Shown here piece by piece: positions 8,928 through 18,127 of a stretch of DNA of 64,000 nt (the stretch's first letter is position 1; each line of letters begins with the position of its first letter). The stretch lies in NCBI GenBank assembly GCA_003712125.1, contig RHLF01000001.1, positions 372,001-436,000 on the forward strand. The letters run 5' to 3'. Below the pieces are notes generated by a model. That model had not been told where the DNA came from, searched no databases, and saw only the letters and a list, made by a program, of their open reading frames with translations. Origin of the DNA: Allomuricauda sp. GTDB lineage: Bacteria; Bacteroidota; Bacteroidia; Flavobacteriales; Flavobacteriaceae. A program made the position numbers and the translations under genes.

Positions 8928-9515
8928 ATGAATGAACATCTCAAATCGGGAAGAACAGAACAAAAACTGAATACCCGCAGCAAAATTCTAACCGCTGCGC
9001 ACCGTCTTTTGGAGCAAGGCAAATCGCTCAGCATGGATAACGTGGCTACAGAAGCCCAACTATCAAGGGCCACCGTTTATCGTTACTATTCCAGCATAGA
9101 ATCGCTTTCAACGGAATTGGTGTTGCACCTCAACCTACCTAACCCCGAAGTGTTGGCCCAACAATTTGATGACCACGAACCTACCAAGGCCCTACTGGGC
9201 ATTCAAGACACCTTTCTGGATTTTATCATCAACAATGAAATAGCTTCCAAAAAGTTCCTGGGCGCAATTTTGTCATCTTCAGATGTAAAACTGGAACGGG
9301 GTCAAAACAGATTGAATGCCATCAAACACTATTTTCTATCCCAAGATATTCCTTTGAATAAAGAGAAAAGAGAAAAACTGATGCATGTTACCGTACTCTT
9401 AATGGGAATCGAGGCCATAATTGTTAGCAAAGATGTTTGTGGTTTAGACAACAAACAATCAAAGGAAACCCTTCAATGGGCCTTACAAATGGTGCTCAAG
9501 GGTTGTTTGGAATAA
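8928..9515 (+). CDS. TetR/AcrR-family transcriptional regulator
   Basis: A 195-residue one-domain repressor type. The N-terminal helix-turn-helix region is clear: ILTAAHRLLEQGKSLSMDNV followed by ATEAQLSRATVYRYYSSIE (about residues 22-60), the classic TetR recognition helix ending in TVYRYY. The C-terminal ligand-binding half (about 70-190) is all-helical and not assignable to a ligand. It is divergent from the cupin gene with a 71-bp shared regulatory region holding two palindromes, so it most likely represses both itself and the cupin gene. It converges on the P450 gene with no obvious terminator between. Confidence 0.92.
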   Translation: MNEHLKSGRTEQKLNTRSKILTAAHRLLEQGKSLSMDNVATEAQLSRATVYRYYSSIESLSTELVLHLNLPNPEVLAQQFDDHEPTKALLGIQDTFLDFIINNEIASKKFLGAILSSSDVKLERGQNRLNAIKHYFLSQDIPLNKEKREKLMHVTVLLMGIEAIIVSKDVCGLDNKQSKETLQWALQMVLKGCLE

Positions 9516-9567
9516 TCCTTTGATACTATGCGATAATCGGCACCATTGCCTAATGCCCTCCGACTAT

Positions 9568-10899
9568 TTAACGACTTTTGAATTCCAGGATCGCATTCTT
9601 TGGCTTCAACGTAATCAAAGGAAGGATCTCAATGGTTTTTTGATTCGACGAAATCGTAAATTTCTTCAGTAGTTCAGAAATGACGAGTTGCATCTCGAAC
9701 ATCGCAAAATTATTGCCGATGCACATGCGAGGCCCAGCCCCAAAAGGAAAATAATACCCCGAATGTTGGTTGGGTTGGCCTTCAAACCTTTCGGGCATAA
9801 ATTTTTCTGGGTCTTCCCAATATTTTTCGCTGTGATGTATTTCGATTACCGAAAAAAGCAACGGAGTTGCAGGTGGGATTACCGTTCCTTCAAAAATATC
9901 TTCCTCATAATTTGTTCTGTCGATAAAGTAAGCCGGTGGGTAAAGTCGCATCGCTTCCTCCAACACCTGTTTGGTAATTTTTTGGCCCATTAGCTGGGTC
10001 ATGTCATCTTCGTATGCGGCAATATTGTTTTCTTCAAAGATCAAATCTTGGTATGTTGTATGCCGCGCCAATAATTGACATACAAATGTCAAGGCATTGC
10101 TTGTTGTTTCATGCCCTGCAATAAACAATATCAATATCTCATCGATCATCTGGTTCATTTCCATTGCACTGCCATCATCGTACCTAGCATCAAGAAGCAT
10201 ATCCAACAGATCCCCTTTTGATGCTTTATTGTTCTTGCGTTGTACGATCAAGCTTTCAATTGTTTGTCTGGCTTCGGCCACCATCGAAAAGTGCTTTCTG
10301 ATCAGGCCACTACCCTTGAACCACCACCCCAAATAGGGCTGACGAAGTTCTTTCACCAACATTTTCTGGGTTGCCTCAACGATTTCTTGTAACCGGCTTA
10401 TGGTATTTTCATCTACCGCTCCGCTAAAAAGGGATTTGGCTACCACTTGAAAAGCCAATCGCCCAAAATAGGGTTCTATATCTACTTTTTTACCAACCGG
10501 AATTTTGGAAAGTTCCTCATTGATGGTCTCATGCATAATGCCCAACAATTGGGTCAAATGTTTTTTATGAAAGGTAGGCTGGATCAATTTTCGTTGGCGC
10601 TTCCAATGGGCCCCTTCTGCGGTCAATAGTCCCTGGCCAATATACTTTGCCAGGTCTCTTGTCTGCACCTTGGACTTGGTATAATTCTTTTGATTCTTTT
10701 GCAGTACATATTGTAAGAAAGAGGCATTTCGGGAAAAAACAATCTTATTGCCAAACCCTAGATTTAACTGAAAGGTGTCTCCCTTTTTTTCAAAATTATC
10801 ATGGTGAAACGGTAACGGATTTTTTACAATTTCTAAGGCTCTTCTGAGAAAGTCTAAAAAAGGGACTTGCGCAAAGGTTTTCCGTGGTTGAACTTTCAT
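9568..10899 (-). CDS. Cytochrome P450
   Basis: A 443-residue soluble bacterial P450 monooxygenase. All signature elements are present: the I-helix oxygen-activation motif [14 protein letters not shown] (about residues 254-267), the K-helix ExxR in [13 protein letters not shown], the PERF motif ([12 protein letters not shown]) and the heme loop [19 protein letters not shown] with the axial Cys near residue 392. No ferredoxin or reductase gene adjoins it, so its redox partner is elsewhere and its substrate is unknown. Its ATG overlaps the ruvB stop by 4 bp, so it is translationally coupled to ruvB although the functions are unrelated. A ruvB-P450-queG neighbourhood is, to my knowledge, recurrent in Flavobacteriaceae. 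Confidence 0.95.
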   Translation of the reverse strand: MKVQPRKTFAQVPFLDFLRRALEIVKNPLPFHHDNFEKKGDTFQLNLGFGNKIVFSRNASFLQYVLQKNQKNYTKSKVQTRDLAKYIGQGLLTAEGAHWKRQRKLIQPTFHKKHLTQLLGIMHETINEELSKIPVGKKVDIEPYFGRLAFQVVAKSLFSGAVDENTISRLQEIVEATQKMLVKELRQPYLGWWFKGSGLIRKHFSMVAEARQTIESLIVQRKNNKASKGDLLDMLLDARYDDGSAMEMNQMIDEILILFIAGHETTSNALTFVCQLLARHTTYQDLIFEENNIAAYEDDMTQLMGQKITKQVLEEAMRLYPPAYFIDRTNYEEDIFEGTVIPPATPLLFSVIEIHHSEKYWEDPEKFMPERFEGQPNQHSGYYFPFGAGPRMCIGNNFAMFEMQLVISELLKKFTISSNQKTIEILPLITLKPKNAILEFKSR

Positions 10900-11921
10900 T
10901 CAAATAAACCTCCTTGTTCGCCACTCTTTATTCTGCCCAGATGCTTGTAGGCCAACTCGGTCACTTCCCTGCCGCGCGGGGTACGCATAATAAAACCTTG
11001 TTGTATGAGAAAGGGTTCATAAACCTCCTCAATGGTTTCGGCGCTTTCGGAAACTGCCGTTGCCAGGGTGGTAATTCCGACAGGACCTCCTTTAAATTTA
11101 TCAATAATGGTGGTAAGAATCTTATTATCCATCTCGTCAAGGCCATGAGCATCAACATTCAATGCCTTCAGTCCAAATTTGGAGATGTTCATATCAATAT
11201 TGCCATCGCCTTTGATCTGGGCAAAATCCCTTACCCTACGCAAAAGCGCATTGCTGATTCGTGGGGTGCCTCGGCTTCGGCCAGCAATTTCTATGGATGC
11301 TTCGTTGGTGATGGGCACTTTTAAAATTTCGGCACTTCGTTGCACTATGGTCGAAAGCAATTCGGTATCATAGTATTCCAAACGGCTGGTAATGCCAAAA
11401 CGGGCACGCATGGGAGCGGTTAAAAGTCCGGATCGGGTTGTGGCACCCACCAAGGTAAAGGGGGCCAAATTTATTTGCACCGATCGGGCATTGGGGCCTG
11501 TCTCGATCATGATATCGATTTTATAATCTTCCATTGCCGAATACAGGTATTCTTCCACAATGGGACTCAATCGATGGATCTCATCAATGAACAACACATC
11601 CCGTTCTTCCAAATTTGTAAGCAATCCGGCCAGATCACCAGGTTTGTCCAAGACGGGACCTGATGTCACTTTAATACCTACACCCAATTCATTGGCCAAA
11701 ATATGGGCCAAGGTTGTTTTTCCCAATCCCGGTGGCCCATGAAATAAGGTATGGTCTAAGGCTTCTCCCCGTAAATTTGCTGCCTGAACAAATACTTTCA
11801 AGTTTTCCAGTACTTGCTCCTGTCCCGTAAAATCATCAAAGGAAACTGGACGCAATGCCCTTTCAATATCGAACTCTTCTTGCGAGAAATTATCAGAAGT
11901 TGGGTCTAAGTGCTCATTCAT
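10896..11921 (-). CDS. ruvB: Holliday junction branch migration ATPase RuvB
   Basis: RuvB is the hexameric AAA+ motor that drives branch migration with RuvA. The 341-residue product starting at the ATG at 11921 ([12 protein letters not shown]) has family-typical length; an in-frame TTG 9 bp upstream would add three residues and is less likely. Seen are Walker A ([16 protein letters not shown]), Walker B with sensor elements ([17 protein letters not shown]), sensor 1 ([20 protein letters not shown]), the arginine-finger region and the C-terminal winged helix ending in [17 protein letters not shown]. The product acts in cytoplasmic recombination repair and SOS. The downstream P450 overlaps by 4 bp. 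Confidence 0.97.
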   Translation of the reverse strand: MNEHLDPTSDNFSQEEFDIERALRPVSFDDFTGQEQVLENLKVFVQAANLRGEALDHTLFHGPPGLGKTTLAHILANELGVGIKVTSGPVLDKPGDLAGLLTNLEERDVLFIDEIHRLSPIVEEYLYSAMEDYKIDIMIETGPNARSVQINLAPFTLVGATTRSGLLTAPMRARFGITSRLEYYDTELLSTIVQRSAEILKVPITNEASIEIAGRSRGTPRISNALLRRVRDFAQIKGDGNIDMNISKFGLKALNVDAHGLDEMDNKILTTIIDKFKGGPVGITTLATAVSESAETIEEVYEPFLIQQGFIMRTPRGREVTELAYKHLGRIKSGEQGGLFE

Positions 11922-11927
11922 TCCAAA

Positions 11928-11935
11928 CAAATATA
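11928..11935 (-). promoter_or_regulatory. Possible -7 box very close to the ruvB start
   Basis: The minus strand reads TATATTTG, an exact TAnnTTTG match, with only 6 bp between it and the ruvB ATG. If used, the transcript would be leaderless or nearly so. No TTG lies at the right distance for a -33 element, so this is tentative. Confidence 0.35.
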
Positions 11936-12007
11936 AAGCAATTCGGCCATAAGATTTTTAAATGCCCAATACTACCAAATAGCGACATTTAGTTGTAATT
12001 TCAATTT

Positions 12008-14272
12008 ATGTTGAAAAGAAAGTATCCCGACGGCATCATTGCTTACATTCCCTTTTTCTATGTGATTTGGTCAGACGATTTGTTGTCGGCCTCGGAAATT
12101 CAGGTGGTTCGTGCTACCATCAAAGAAGATGAGACCCTTTCAACAGCTGAAAAGGAGGTACTACATTCTTGGTTGGACAAAAACAACCCGCCAAAAGATG
12201 AAGAAATTAAATCTTGGCAGTCTTTGATAACCAATAGCAAGGCCAAGCTGATTGAATCTGAAATTTATCCTTTGGAGTCATTTGCCCGTAATGTGGCTGA
12301 TTTCTATACGAAGACAGCGCAACCCAATCCTCATCTACAGCATATCGAACGCAACTTGGGTATTCAACCCAACCATTACAATCACCTCTTTAATGTAGAG
12401 GTTGTTCAAAAACTCGATTCGGATCAGTATGAGGCCAAATTGTTGGATGCGATTTTAAATGAACGCGATGTTGAGATGATCCAACAACTTCGAAAAGTTT
12501 TGGACCACCCAATATTTAAGTGGGAAGTTCGAAGAGATAAGGAGACGGCCCGAAAGGTTGTGTTGGAACAATTAAAATATTTAGCGAAAGACGGGTGGTG
12601 TTCTTATGCCTACCCTCCGAAATACGGCGGAAAGGATGACCTAGAAGGGTATGCCACCATATTTGAACATATCATTTATGTTGATGGCAGCCTTGGCGTT
12701 AAGACGGGCGTTCAATTCGGACTTTTTGGCGGTAGCATTCAAAATTTGGGCAATGAAAGCCAACGGCAAAAATTTCTGACACCTGCTTCTGATGCCCGGT
12801 TACTGGGGTGCTTTGCCATGACCGAAACCGGTCACGGCAGCAATGTGCGAGGCATCAAAACAACCGCTACCTATATTCATGACGAACGTAGCCTGGTCAT
12901 ACACACACCGGGCAAAGATGATAACAAAGAATACATTGGCAATGCCATGGATTCAACAGTTGCAACTGTTTTTGCGCAGCTTTTGGTGAACGGCAAAAAT
13001 GAAGGTGTACATGCCATAGTGGTTCCCCTCCGTGATAAAAACCATAAAGAATTGCAAGGAGTTACCATTGAAGACAATGGCTATAAATTGGGCCTGAATG
13101 GCGTGGACAACGGTAAAATTTGGTTCAACCAAGTCAAAGTACCTGTAGATCACCTTTTAGATAAATATGGAGGGATCGACGCCGATGGTAACTATGCTTC
13201 AAAAATCAAGAATCCGAGCAAACGCTTTTTTACCATGTTGGGCACCTTGGTGGGTGGTCGTATTTGTGTAGCCAAAGGTTCACTGGCAGCCGCTAAGATG
13301 GCACTTACCATTGCCGTAAAACATGGTTTGAAAAGGAGACAGTTCAATGATTCCATAAAAATCCAGGAAGACCTTTTGATAGATTATCCGACCCATCAAT
13401 TAAGGTTGATCCCCAAAGTAGCCAGTGCTTATGTATACCATTTTGCCCTGCAAAGGGCCATGGCTGAATACGTATCAATACCTGGGGAAGATAAACGCAA
13501 AATAGAAACACAAGTGGCCGCCTTAAAGGCCATCATTACCTGGTTTGGAACAGCGGCCATCCAAGAAAGTCGAGAAGCCTGTGGTGGAAAGGGTTATCTG
13601 TTGGAGAATAGGATTCCTGATTTGAAAAATGACTCAGACATTTTCACAACCTTCGAAGGTGACAACACCGTGCTACTCTTGTTGGCCGCTAAGGGAGTCT
13701 TATCTGATTTTAAATCTGAATTTAATGCTAATGGGTTTATCAGTGTCTTAAAACTCTTGGGGGTACAATTATCAGATAAATTGGCTACTATAAATCCGGC
13801 CTATACCAATAAGGTGGACAGCGCACACCTTTACAACCCGAAGTTTCATTTGCATGCCCTTGATTTTAGATTGCGACGGTTGACCTATACTTCGGCCATG
13901 CGCATACGCAGTTATATCAAGAAGGGGATGCCCAGTTACCAAGCTTTTCTAAAGACGCAAACGCATTTGCTAGAAGTTGGCAAAGCCTACAGTGAAGCTT
14001 TGGCGGTCAAATGGTACTATGAGCGATTAGAGTCTGTTACCCATAAGGATTACCAAACACTCTTGTATAAAATTGGCGCACTTCACTCCCTCAAGACTAT
14101 TCGAAACGATGCCGAATGGTTTTTGGAAGAAGGCTATTTGGGCAGTACAAAGTCAAAGGCGATCCGCCAGCGTATTGAACGTTTGAGCTCTGAGTTGCGG
14201 CCTCATATCGGGACCTTGGTGGATGGGTTTGGGATTCCCGAAAACTTAATTACAGCGCCAATAGCAACCTAA
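12008..14272 (+). CDS. Acyl-CoA oxidase/dehydrogenase-like flavoenzyme (ACOX type)
   Basis: A 754-residue FAD enzyme, much longer than ordinary acyl-CoA dehydrogenases (about 380) and organised like acyl-CoA oxidases. It has an N-terminal helical domain (about 60-190), a FAD-binding middle/beta region with LLGCFAMTETGHGSNVRGIK, then GGRICVAKGSLAAAKMALTIA, GGKGYLLENRIPDLKND and TFEGDNTVLLLLAAKGVL. The last carries the Glu in the position used as catalytic base in ACOX. The C-terminal about 160 residues are helical, as in the oxidase tail. It probably introduces the trans-2 double bond in fatty acyl-CoA; whether O2 or an electron-transfer flavoprotein takes the electrons cannot be read from sequence. 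It stands alone on the plus strand, and its stop overlaps the convergent DUF2807 stop by 4 bp. Confidence 0.85.
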   Translation: MLKRKYPDGIIAYIPFFYVIWSDDLLSASEIQVVRATIKEDETLSTAEKEVLHSWLDKNNPPKDEEIKSWQSLITNSKAKLIESEIYPLESFARNVADFYTKTAQPNPHLQHIERNLGIQPNHYNHLFNVEVVQKLDSDQYEAKLLDAILNERDVEMIQQLRKVLDHPIFKWEVRRDKETARKVVLEQLKYLAKDGWCSYAYPPKYGGKDDLEGYATIFEHIIYVDGSLGVKTGVQFGLFGGSIQNLGNESQRQKFLTPASDARLLGCFAMTETGHGSNVRGIKTTATYIHDERSLVIHTPGKDDNKEYIGNAMDSTVATVFAQLLVNGKNEGVHAIVVPLRDKNHKELQGVTIEDNGYKLGLNGVDNGKIWFNQVKVPVDHLLDKYGGIDADGNYASKIKNPSKRFFTMLGTLVGGRICVAKGSLAAAKMALTIAVKHGLKRRQFNDSIKIQEDLLIDYPTHQLRLIPKVASAYVYHFALQRAMAEYVSIPGEDKRKIETQVAALKAIITWFGTAAIQESREACGGKGYLLENRIPDLKNDSDIFTTFEGDNTVLLLLAAKGVLSDFKSEFNANGFISVLKLLGVQLSDKLATINPAYTNKVDSAHLYNPKFHLHALDFRLRRLTYTSAMRIRSYIKKGMPSYQAFLKTQTHLLEVGKAYSEALAVKWYYERLESVTHKDYQTLLYKIGALHSLKTIRNDAEWFLEEGYLGSTKSKAIRQRIERLSSELRPHIGTLVDGFGIPENLITAPIAT

Positions 14273-15096
14273 TTCGTTTTCCTTTTTATCAATTGGGATG
14301 TGTCCAAAAATTCTTCGACAACAATTTTTGGGTTGCCATAGAGAAAGGTCTTTGAGTTACCAGAGGTTGCCAATTTTATTTCCCGATACGAATTAACCGT
14401 GGCATTGGATGATTCCTGAAGCCGTAGATCGATTTCAGCTGCCTCTAGTTTTTGAGCCTTTAATTTCGAATTTGAGGTCAGGCTTGCCATTAACAAATCT
14501 GTTGTACCCTCCAAGGTAAGACTGGCATTGTCATCGAGCTTGATATTCTTCGTACCACTTACTGAATAGATCAAGGCATCGGTTCTGCCGCGCATCGCTA
14601 CATTAAGGGAATCTACGTCCAAATTAAAATCACCCGATCCACTTTCCTCCAAGTTTAGATCCATAACGCCGGCATCTACCTTGATATCCAATTTTGAATC
14701 GGCAAAAACATCAGCGAAGAAAATTTCATTGGCAATAATATCATCACATAAGACACTTCCCTCCTTAACCGTTATGGCCTTTAATTCAACAAAATTTACT
14801 GTAATGTCGAACTTCTTTTTGGTCGTTACATTGTAAAATGAGGAGATAATCAAGGTGCTGTCTTCCACCTTAAATTTGAGAATATCGATCAAATTGTCAT
14901 CGGCTTCGATGACATAGCCCGGTCCAAATGACTTTTTTAGAACTATATCCAAATCATCTTCCAACACCACTGCGTTAAATTCTGGTAAGGCCTCATTTAC
15001 TTGGGTTACTACACGATTTCCTTTAATTTTTGGTTTTCGTTGGGCAGACATGGATAGCGTAAGCAAAATCAATACAAAAGGAAGGTAACGTTTCAT
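14269..15096 (-). CDS. Exported GIN-domain (DUF2807) beta-solenoid protein
   Basis: 275 residues with an N-terminal signal peptide (MKRYLPFVLILLTLSMSAQ, cleavage near SAQ-RK). The rest is a repetitive right-handed beta-helix-like body of the DUF2807/'GIN' type, with alternating short strands such as LNLEESGSGDFNLDVDSL and SNSKLKAQKLEAAEID. These proteins are exported to the periplasm or surface; no biochemical function is firmly established, and a proposed adhesin-head role is only an annotation label. No lipobox is visible. It is convergent with the acyl-CoA oxidase-like gene and stands downstream of the cox operon terminator. A TATCTTTA sequence (15116-15123, minus) could be a weak -7 box. 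Confidence 0.8.
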   Translation of the reverse strand: MKRYLPFVLILLTLSMSAQRKPKIKGNRVVTQVNEALPEFNAVVLEDDLDIVLKKSFGPGYVIEADDNLIDILKFKVEDSTLIISSFYNVTTKKKFDITVNFVELKAITVKEGSVLCDDIIANEIFFADVFADSKLDIKVDAGVMDLNLEESGSGDFNLDVDSLNVAMRGRTDALIYSVSGTKNIKLDDNASLTLEGTTDLLMASLTSNSKLKAQKLEAAEIDLRLQESSNATVNSYREIKLATSGNSKTFLYGNPKIVVEEFLDTSQLIKRKTN

Positions 15097-15165
15097 GATG
15101 GTGTTCTTTGACTCTTAAAGATATTACTTATTCGAAACAAAAGCGGTGCCAAAGTCACCAAACAA

Positions 15166-15195
15166 AAAACCCATCTACTTTCGCAGATGGGTTTT
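15166..15195. terminator. Intrinsic terminator of the act-cox operon (bidirectional hairpin)
   Basis: An 11-bp perfect stem AAAACCCATCT / AGATGGGTTTT with an 8-nt loop lies 20 bp past the coxA stop. On the minus strand the stem is followed by TTGTTTGG, on the plus strand by a long T tract, so it could work both ways. Confidence 0.8.
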
Positions 15196-15215
15196 GTTAT
15201 TTTTTTGAAGGAACC

Positions 15216-17006
15216 TTAGTGGTTCAATTCTTCTTCATTTTCTTGAAGTGGCACTGTCTGTGGAACAAAGTCTTGACCTGCAATAATGTATTCCCCATTT
15301 TCGTAGGTTTTACTGTAATCATAAGGCCACCTGTGGACATGGGGGATTTCACCATGCCAGTTTCCGTGGAAATGCTCTTGAGGAGCTGTCCATTCCAAGG
15401 TAGTGGCATTCCAAGGATTTAAAGGTCCTCGTTTCCCGTAAAAAATGCTGCGCACAAAGTTGAAGGCAAACACCAATTGAGCTCCTGCTGTGATGATGGC
15501 AAATACGGTCATCAATTCCTGAATATCTGTCAATTCATCAAACATTGGAAAATTGGTATTTTGATAGTAACGTCTTGGTACACCGGCCATCCCAACAAAA
15601 TGCATTGGGAAGAAAATACCATAGGCGCCAATAGCGGTTATCCAAAAATGGACATACCCTAAATTTTTGTTCATCATTCGACCTTGGAACAATTTCGGGA
15701 ACCAATGATAGACCCCTGCAAAAACCCCGTACAATGCTGAAATACCCATCACTAAGTGGAAGTGGGCCACAACAAAATACGTATCATGTACATTGATATC
15801 AAGGGCACTGTCTCCTAAAATTATACCTGTTAAACCTCCCGTGATAAAGGTAGATACCATAGCTATCGAAAATAGCATTCCGGGATTTAATTGGAGGTTT
15901 CCCTTCCATAGGGTTGTTATCCAGTTAAACGCCTTAACCGCCGATGGTATGGCAATCAACAAGGTGGTAAAGGTAAAGACAGACCCCAAGAATGGGTTCA
16001 TCCCTGAAATGAACATATGGTGGCCCCAAACAATTGTAGACAAGAAGGCAATCGCCAAAATTGAAGCAATCATCGCCCGATACCCAAAAATAGGTTTACG
16101 GGAATTTACAGACATTACCTCTGACACAATACCCATGGCTGGAAGTATTACAATATAAACTTCCGGGTGTCCCAAAAACCAGAACAAGTGTTCAAATAGT
16201 ACTGGGGACCCTCCTTGATAGTGTAAGACCTCTCCTTGAATAAAAATATCTGATAGGAAGAATGACGTACCAAAACTCCTATCCATTATCAATAGCAATG
16301 CCGCTGACAAAAGCACTGGGAACGAGATTACCCCAATTACCGCTGTTACAAAAAATGCCCATATGGTCAAAGGAAGTCTCGTCATCGACATCCCTTTGGT
16401 TCTCAAATTAAGCACCGTTACAATATAGTTCAGGGAGCCCAATAAGGAAGAGGCGATGAATATGGCCATTGAAACCAACCACAAGGTCATTCCCATTCCT
16501 GAACCAGGCTGCGCCATTGGCAAGGCACTTAAAGGTGGATAAACGGTCCATCCGGCTGCTGCTGGGCCTGCTTCCACAAACAAGGAAATCACCATGATAA
16601 CCGAGGAAACAAAGAACAACCAATAGGATACCATATTCAAGAACCCAGAAGCCATATCCCTTGCCCCAATTTGAAGGGGAATCAATAGGTTACTAAAGGT
16701 TCCACTCAATCCTGCGGTCAATACAAAAAATACCATTATGGTACCGTGGATGGTTACCAGTGAAAGATAAACATCGGCATCCATTACACCGTCAGGGGCC
16801 CATTTTCCCAATAAAGCTTCAAAAACAGAGAATGATTCTCCTGGCCATGCCAATTGCATTCTGAATAGCAATGACATCGCGATTCCGATAAAACCCATCA
16901 CCAAGATACCTGTAATAAGATACTGCTTGGCAATCATCTTATGATCTTGACTAAAGATGTACTTTGTAATAAAGGTTTCCTTATGATGGTGTCCGTGGTC
17001 TGACAT
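15216..17006 (-). CDS. coxA: Cytochrome c oxidase subunit I
   Basis: The catalytic heme-copper subunit of the terminal oxidase, 596 residues, about 12 transmembrane helices. Ligand motifs are all present: VTIHGTIMVFFVL (low-spin heme His), FWFLGHPEVYIVILPAMG (CuB His and the cross-linked Tyr), TIVWGHHMFISGM (two CuB His) and VHDTYFVVAHFHLVMG (high-spin and low-spin heme His). The HPEVY Tyr and adjoining residues indicate an A-type oxidase. It is the last gene of the act-cox operon, 32 bp after coxB, and is followed by a strong terminator. Subunits III and IV are not in the window and should lie elsewhere in the genome. Confidence 0.98.
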   Translation of the reverse strand: MSDHGHHHKETFITKYIFSQDHKMIAKQYLITGILVMGFIGIAMSLLFRMQLAWPGESFSVFEALLGKWAPDGVMDADVYLSLVTIHGTIMVFFVLTAGLSGTFSNLLIPLQIGARDMASGFLNMVSYWLFFVSSVIMVISLFVEAGPAAAGWTVYPPLSALPMAQPGSGMGMTLWLVSMAIFIASSLLGSLNYIVTVLNLRTKGMSMTRLPLTIWAFFVTAVIGVISFPVLLSAALLLIMDRSFGTSFFLSDIFIQGEVLHYQGGSPVLFEHLFWFLGHPEVYIVILPAMGIVSEVMSVNSRKPIFGYRAMIASILAIAFLSTIVWGHHMFISGMNPFLGSVFTFTTLLIAIPSAVKAFNWITTLWKGNLQLNPGMLFSIAMVSTFITGGLTGIILGDSALDINVHDTYFVVAHFHLVMGISALYGVFAGVYHWFPKLFQGRMMNKNLGYVHFWITAIGAYGIFFPMHFVGMAGVPRRYYQNTNFPMFDELTDIQELMTVFAIITAGAQLVFAFNFVRSIFYGKRGPLNPWNATTLEWTAPQEHFHGNWHGEIPHVHRWPYDYSKTYENGEYIIAGQDFVPQTVPLQENEEELNH

Positions 17007-17038
17007 AATCCTTTTTTTTATTTTCTTTTAGCAACTTC

Positions 17039-18103
17039 TTATTCTGCAGGGGTGACAGTCTGTTCAAAGGTAGCCTGTTCTGCCATCCATGCGTTGAATT
17101 CTTCTTCTGTTTCCACTATGATTTTCATTTGCATATTGTAATGTGACTTACCGCAAATTTTATTACATAACAATACGTAATCAAATTCCCAAGGATCCGA
17201 ATCTGGTCGACCTTCTGCCGCCCATTCGGCTCTAAGTTTATTGGTTCGTTTCACCTTATCAACTACCTCAGGATTCAATCGCATTTCTTCGGTTGTTATG
17301 GTAGGCGTAAAGGAGAACTGGGTAATCATCCCTGGTACGCAGTTCATTTGAGCCCTAAAGTGTGGCATATACGCCGAATGCAAAACATCTTGGGAACGCA
17401 TCATAAAGTTTACCTTTCTACCTACAGGCAGATGCAGTTCTTTTACAATAACATCATCTGAAGCATTGGGATCAGACTCATCTAAGCCCAACACATTGGC
17501 ACGGTTAATATCGATCAACCGAACACTGGCATCACCCAACACATTATCATCACCCCCATATCTTGCGGTCCAATTGAACTGCTGTGCATACAATTCTATA
17601 ATCAAGGGATCGTCTTCATCATTGACGTCCATGATATTGGTCCACGAGTACAATCCCCATATAATCAATCCTGCCAATACAATGACGGGAATAATGGTCC
17701 AAATAAATTCCAACCGATCGTTATCGGCAAAGAACAAGGCTTTTTTACCTTCTTTACCACGATATTTATAACCATAGTAATGCAGCAAGGCCTGTGTTAT
17801 CGTTTGCACAAAGAAAATAATCGCAAAGGATATCCACATTAATTGGTCGTAACCCGCACCGTGTTCTGATGCTGCTTCCGGCAACAGAAACTTATAATAT
17901 TTGGCAAAACTGAAGATGGTGATCCCATAAATGAAAATCAAAAAGGCAAACAGCAAATACCCATTGTAGTTATTGTCATAGTCATTTGCGATTTCAGAAA
18001 CCGACTGATCTGCCTTTAATTGTGACAATTCAAATATTTTGGTCATTTGCCAAATTGCAATTGCCACTAAAATTAAAACCGTCAATATCAAAACTATATT
18101 CAT
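17039..18103 (-). CDS. coxB: Cytochrome c oxidase subunit II
   Basis: 354 residues. An N-terminal membrane segment (MNIVLILTVLILVAIAIWQM) and two further hydrophobic helices (around 50-75 and 130-155) anchor a cupredoxin domain carrying the CuA site. The CuA ligands are visible as DVLHSAYMPHF and, near the C-terminus, LLCNKICGKSHYNMQMKI (C-x3-C-x3-H-x2-M). No CXXCH is present, so there is no fused heme c domain. Relative to proteobacterial subunit II there is an insertion of about 40 charged residues (about 265-305) just before the CuA Cys motif. It sits between actF (24-bp gap) and coxA. Confidence 0.95.
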   Translation of the reverse strand: MNIVLILTVLILVAIAIWQMTKIFELSQLKADQSVSEIANDYDNNYNGYLLFAFLIFIYGITIFSFAKYYKFLLPEAASEHGAGYDQLMWISFAIIFFVQTITQALLHYYGYKYRGKEGKKALFFADNDRLEFIWTIIPVIVLAGLIIWGLYSWTNIMDVNDEDDPLIIELYAQQFNWTARYGGDDNVLGDASVRLIDINRANVLGLDESDPNASDDVIVKELHLPVGRKVNFMMRSQDVLHSAYMPHFRAQMNCVPGMITQFSFTPTITTEEMRLNPEVVDKVKRTNKLRAEWAAEGRPDSDPWEFDYVLLCNKICGKSHYNMQMKIIVETEEEFNAWMAEQATFEQTVTPAE

Positions 18104-18127
18104 TGTGTCTCTTTCTTGGCTTAATCT

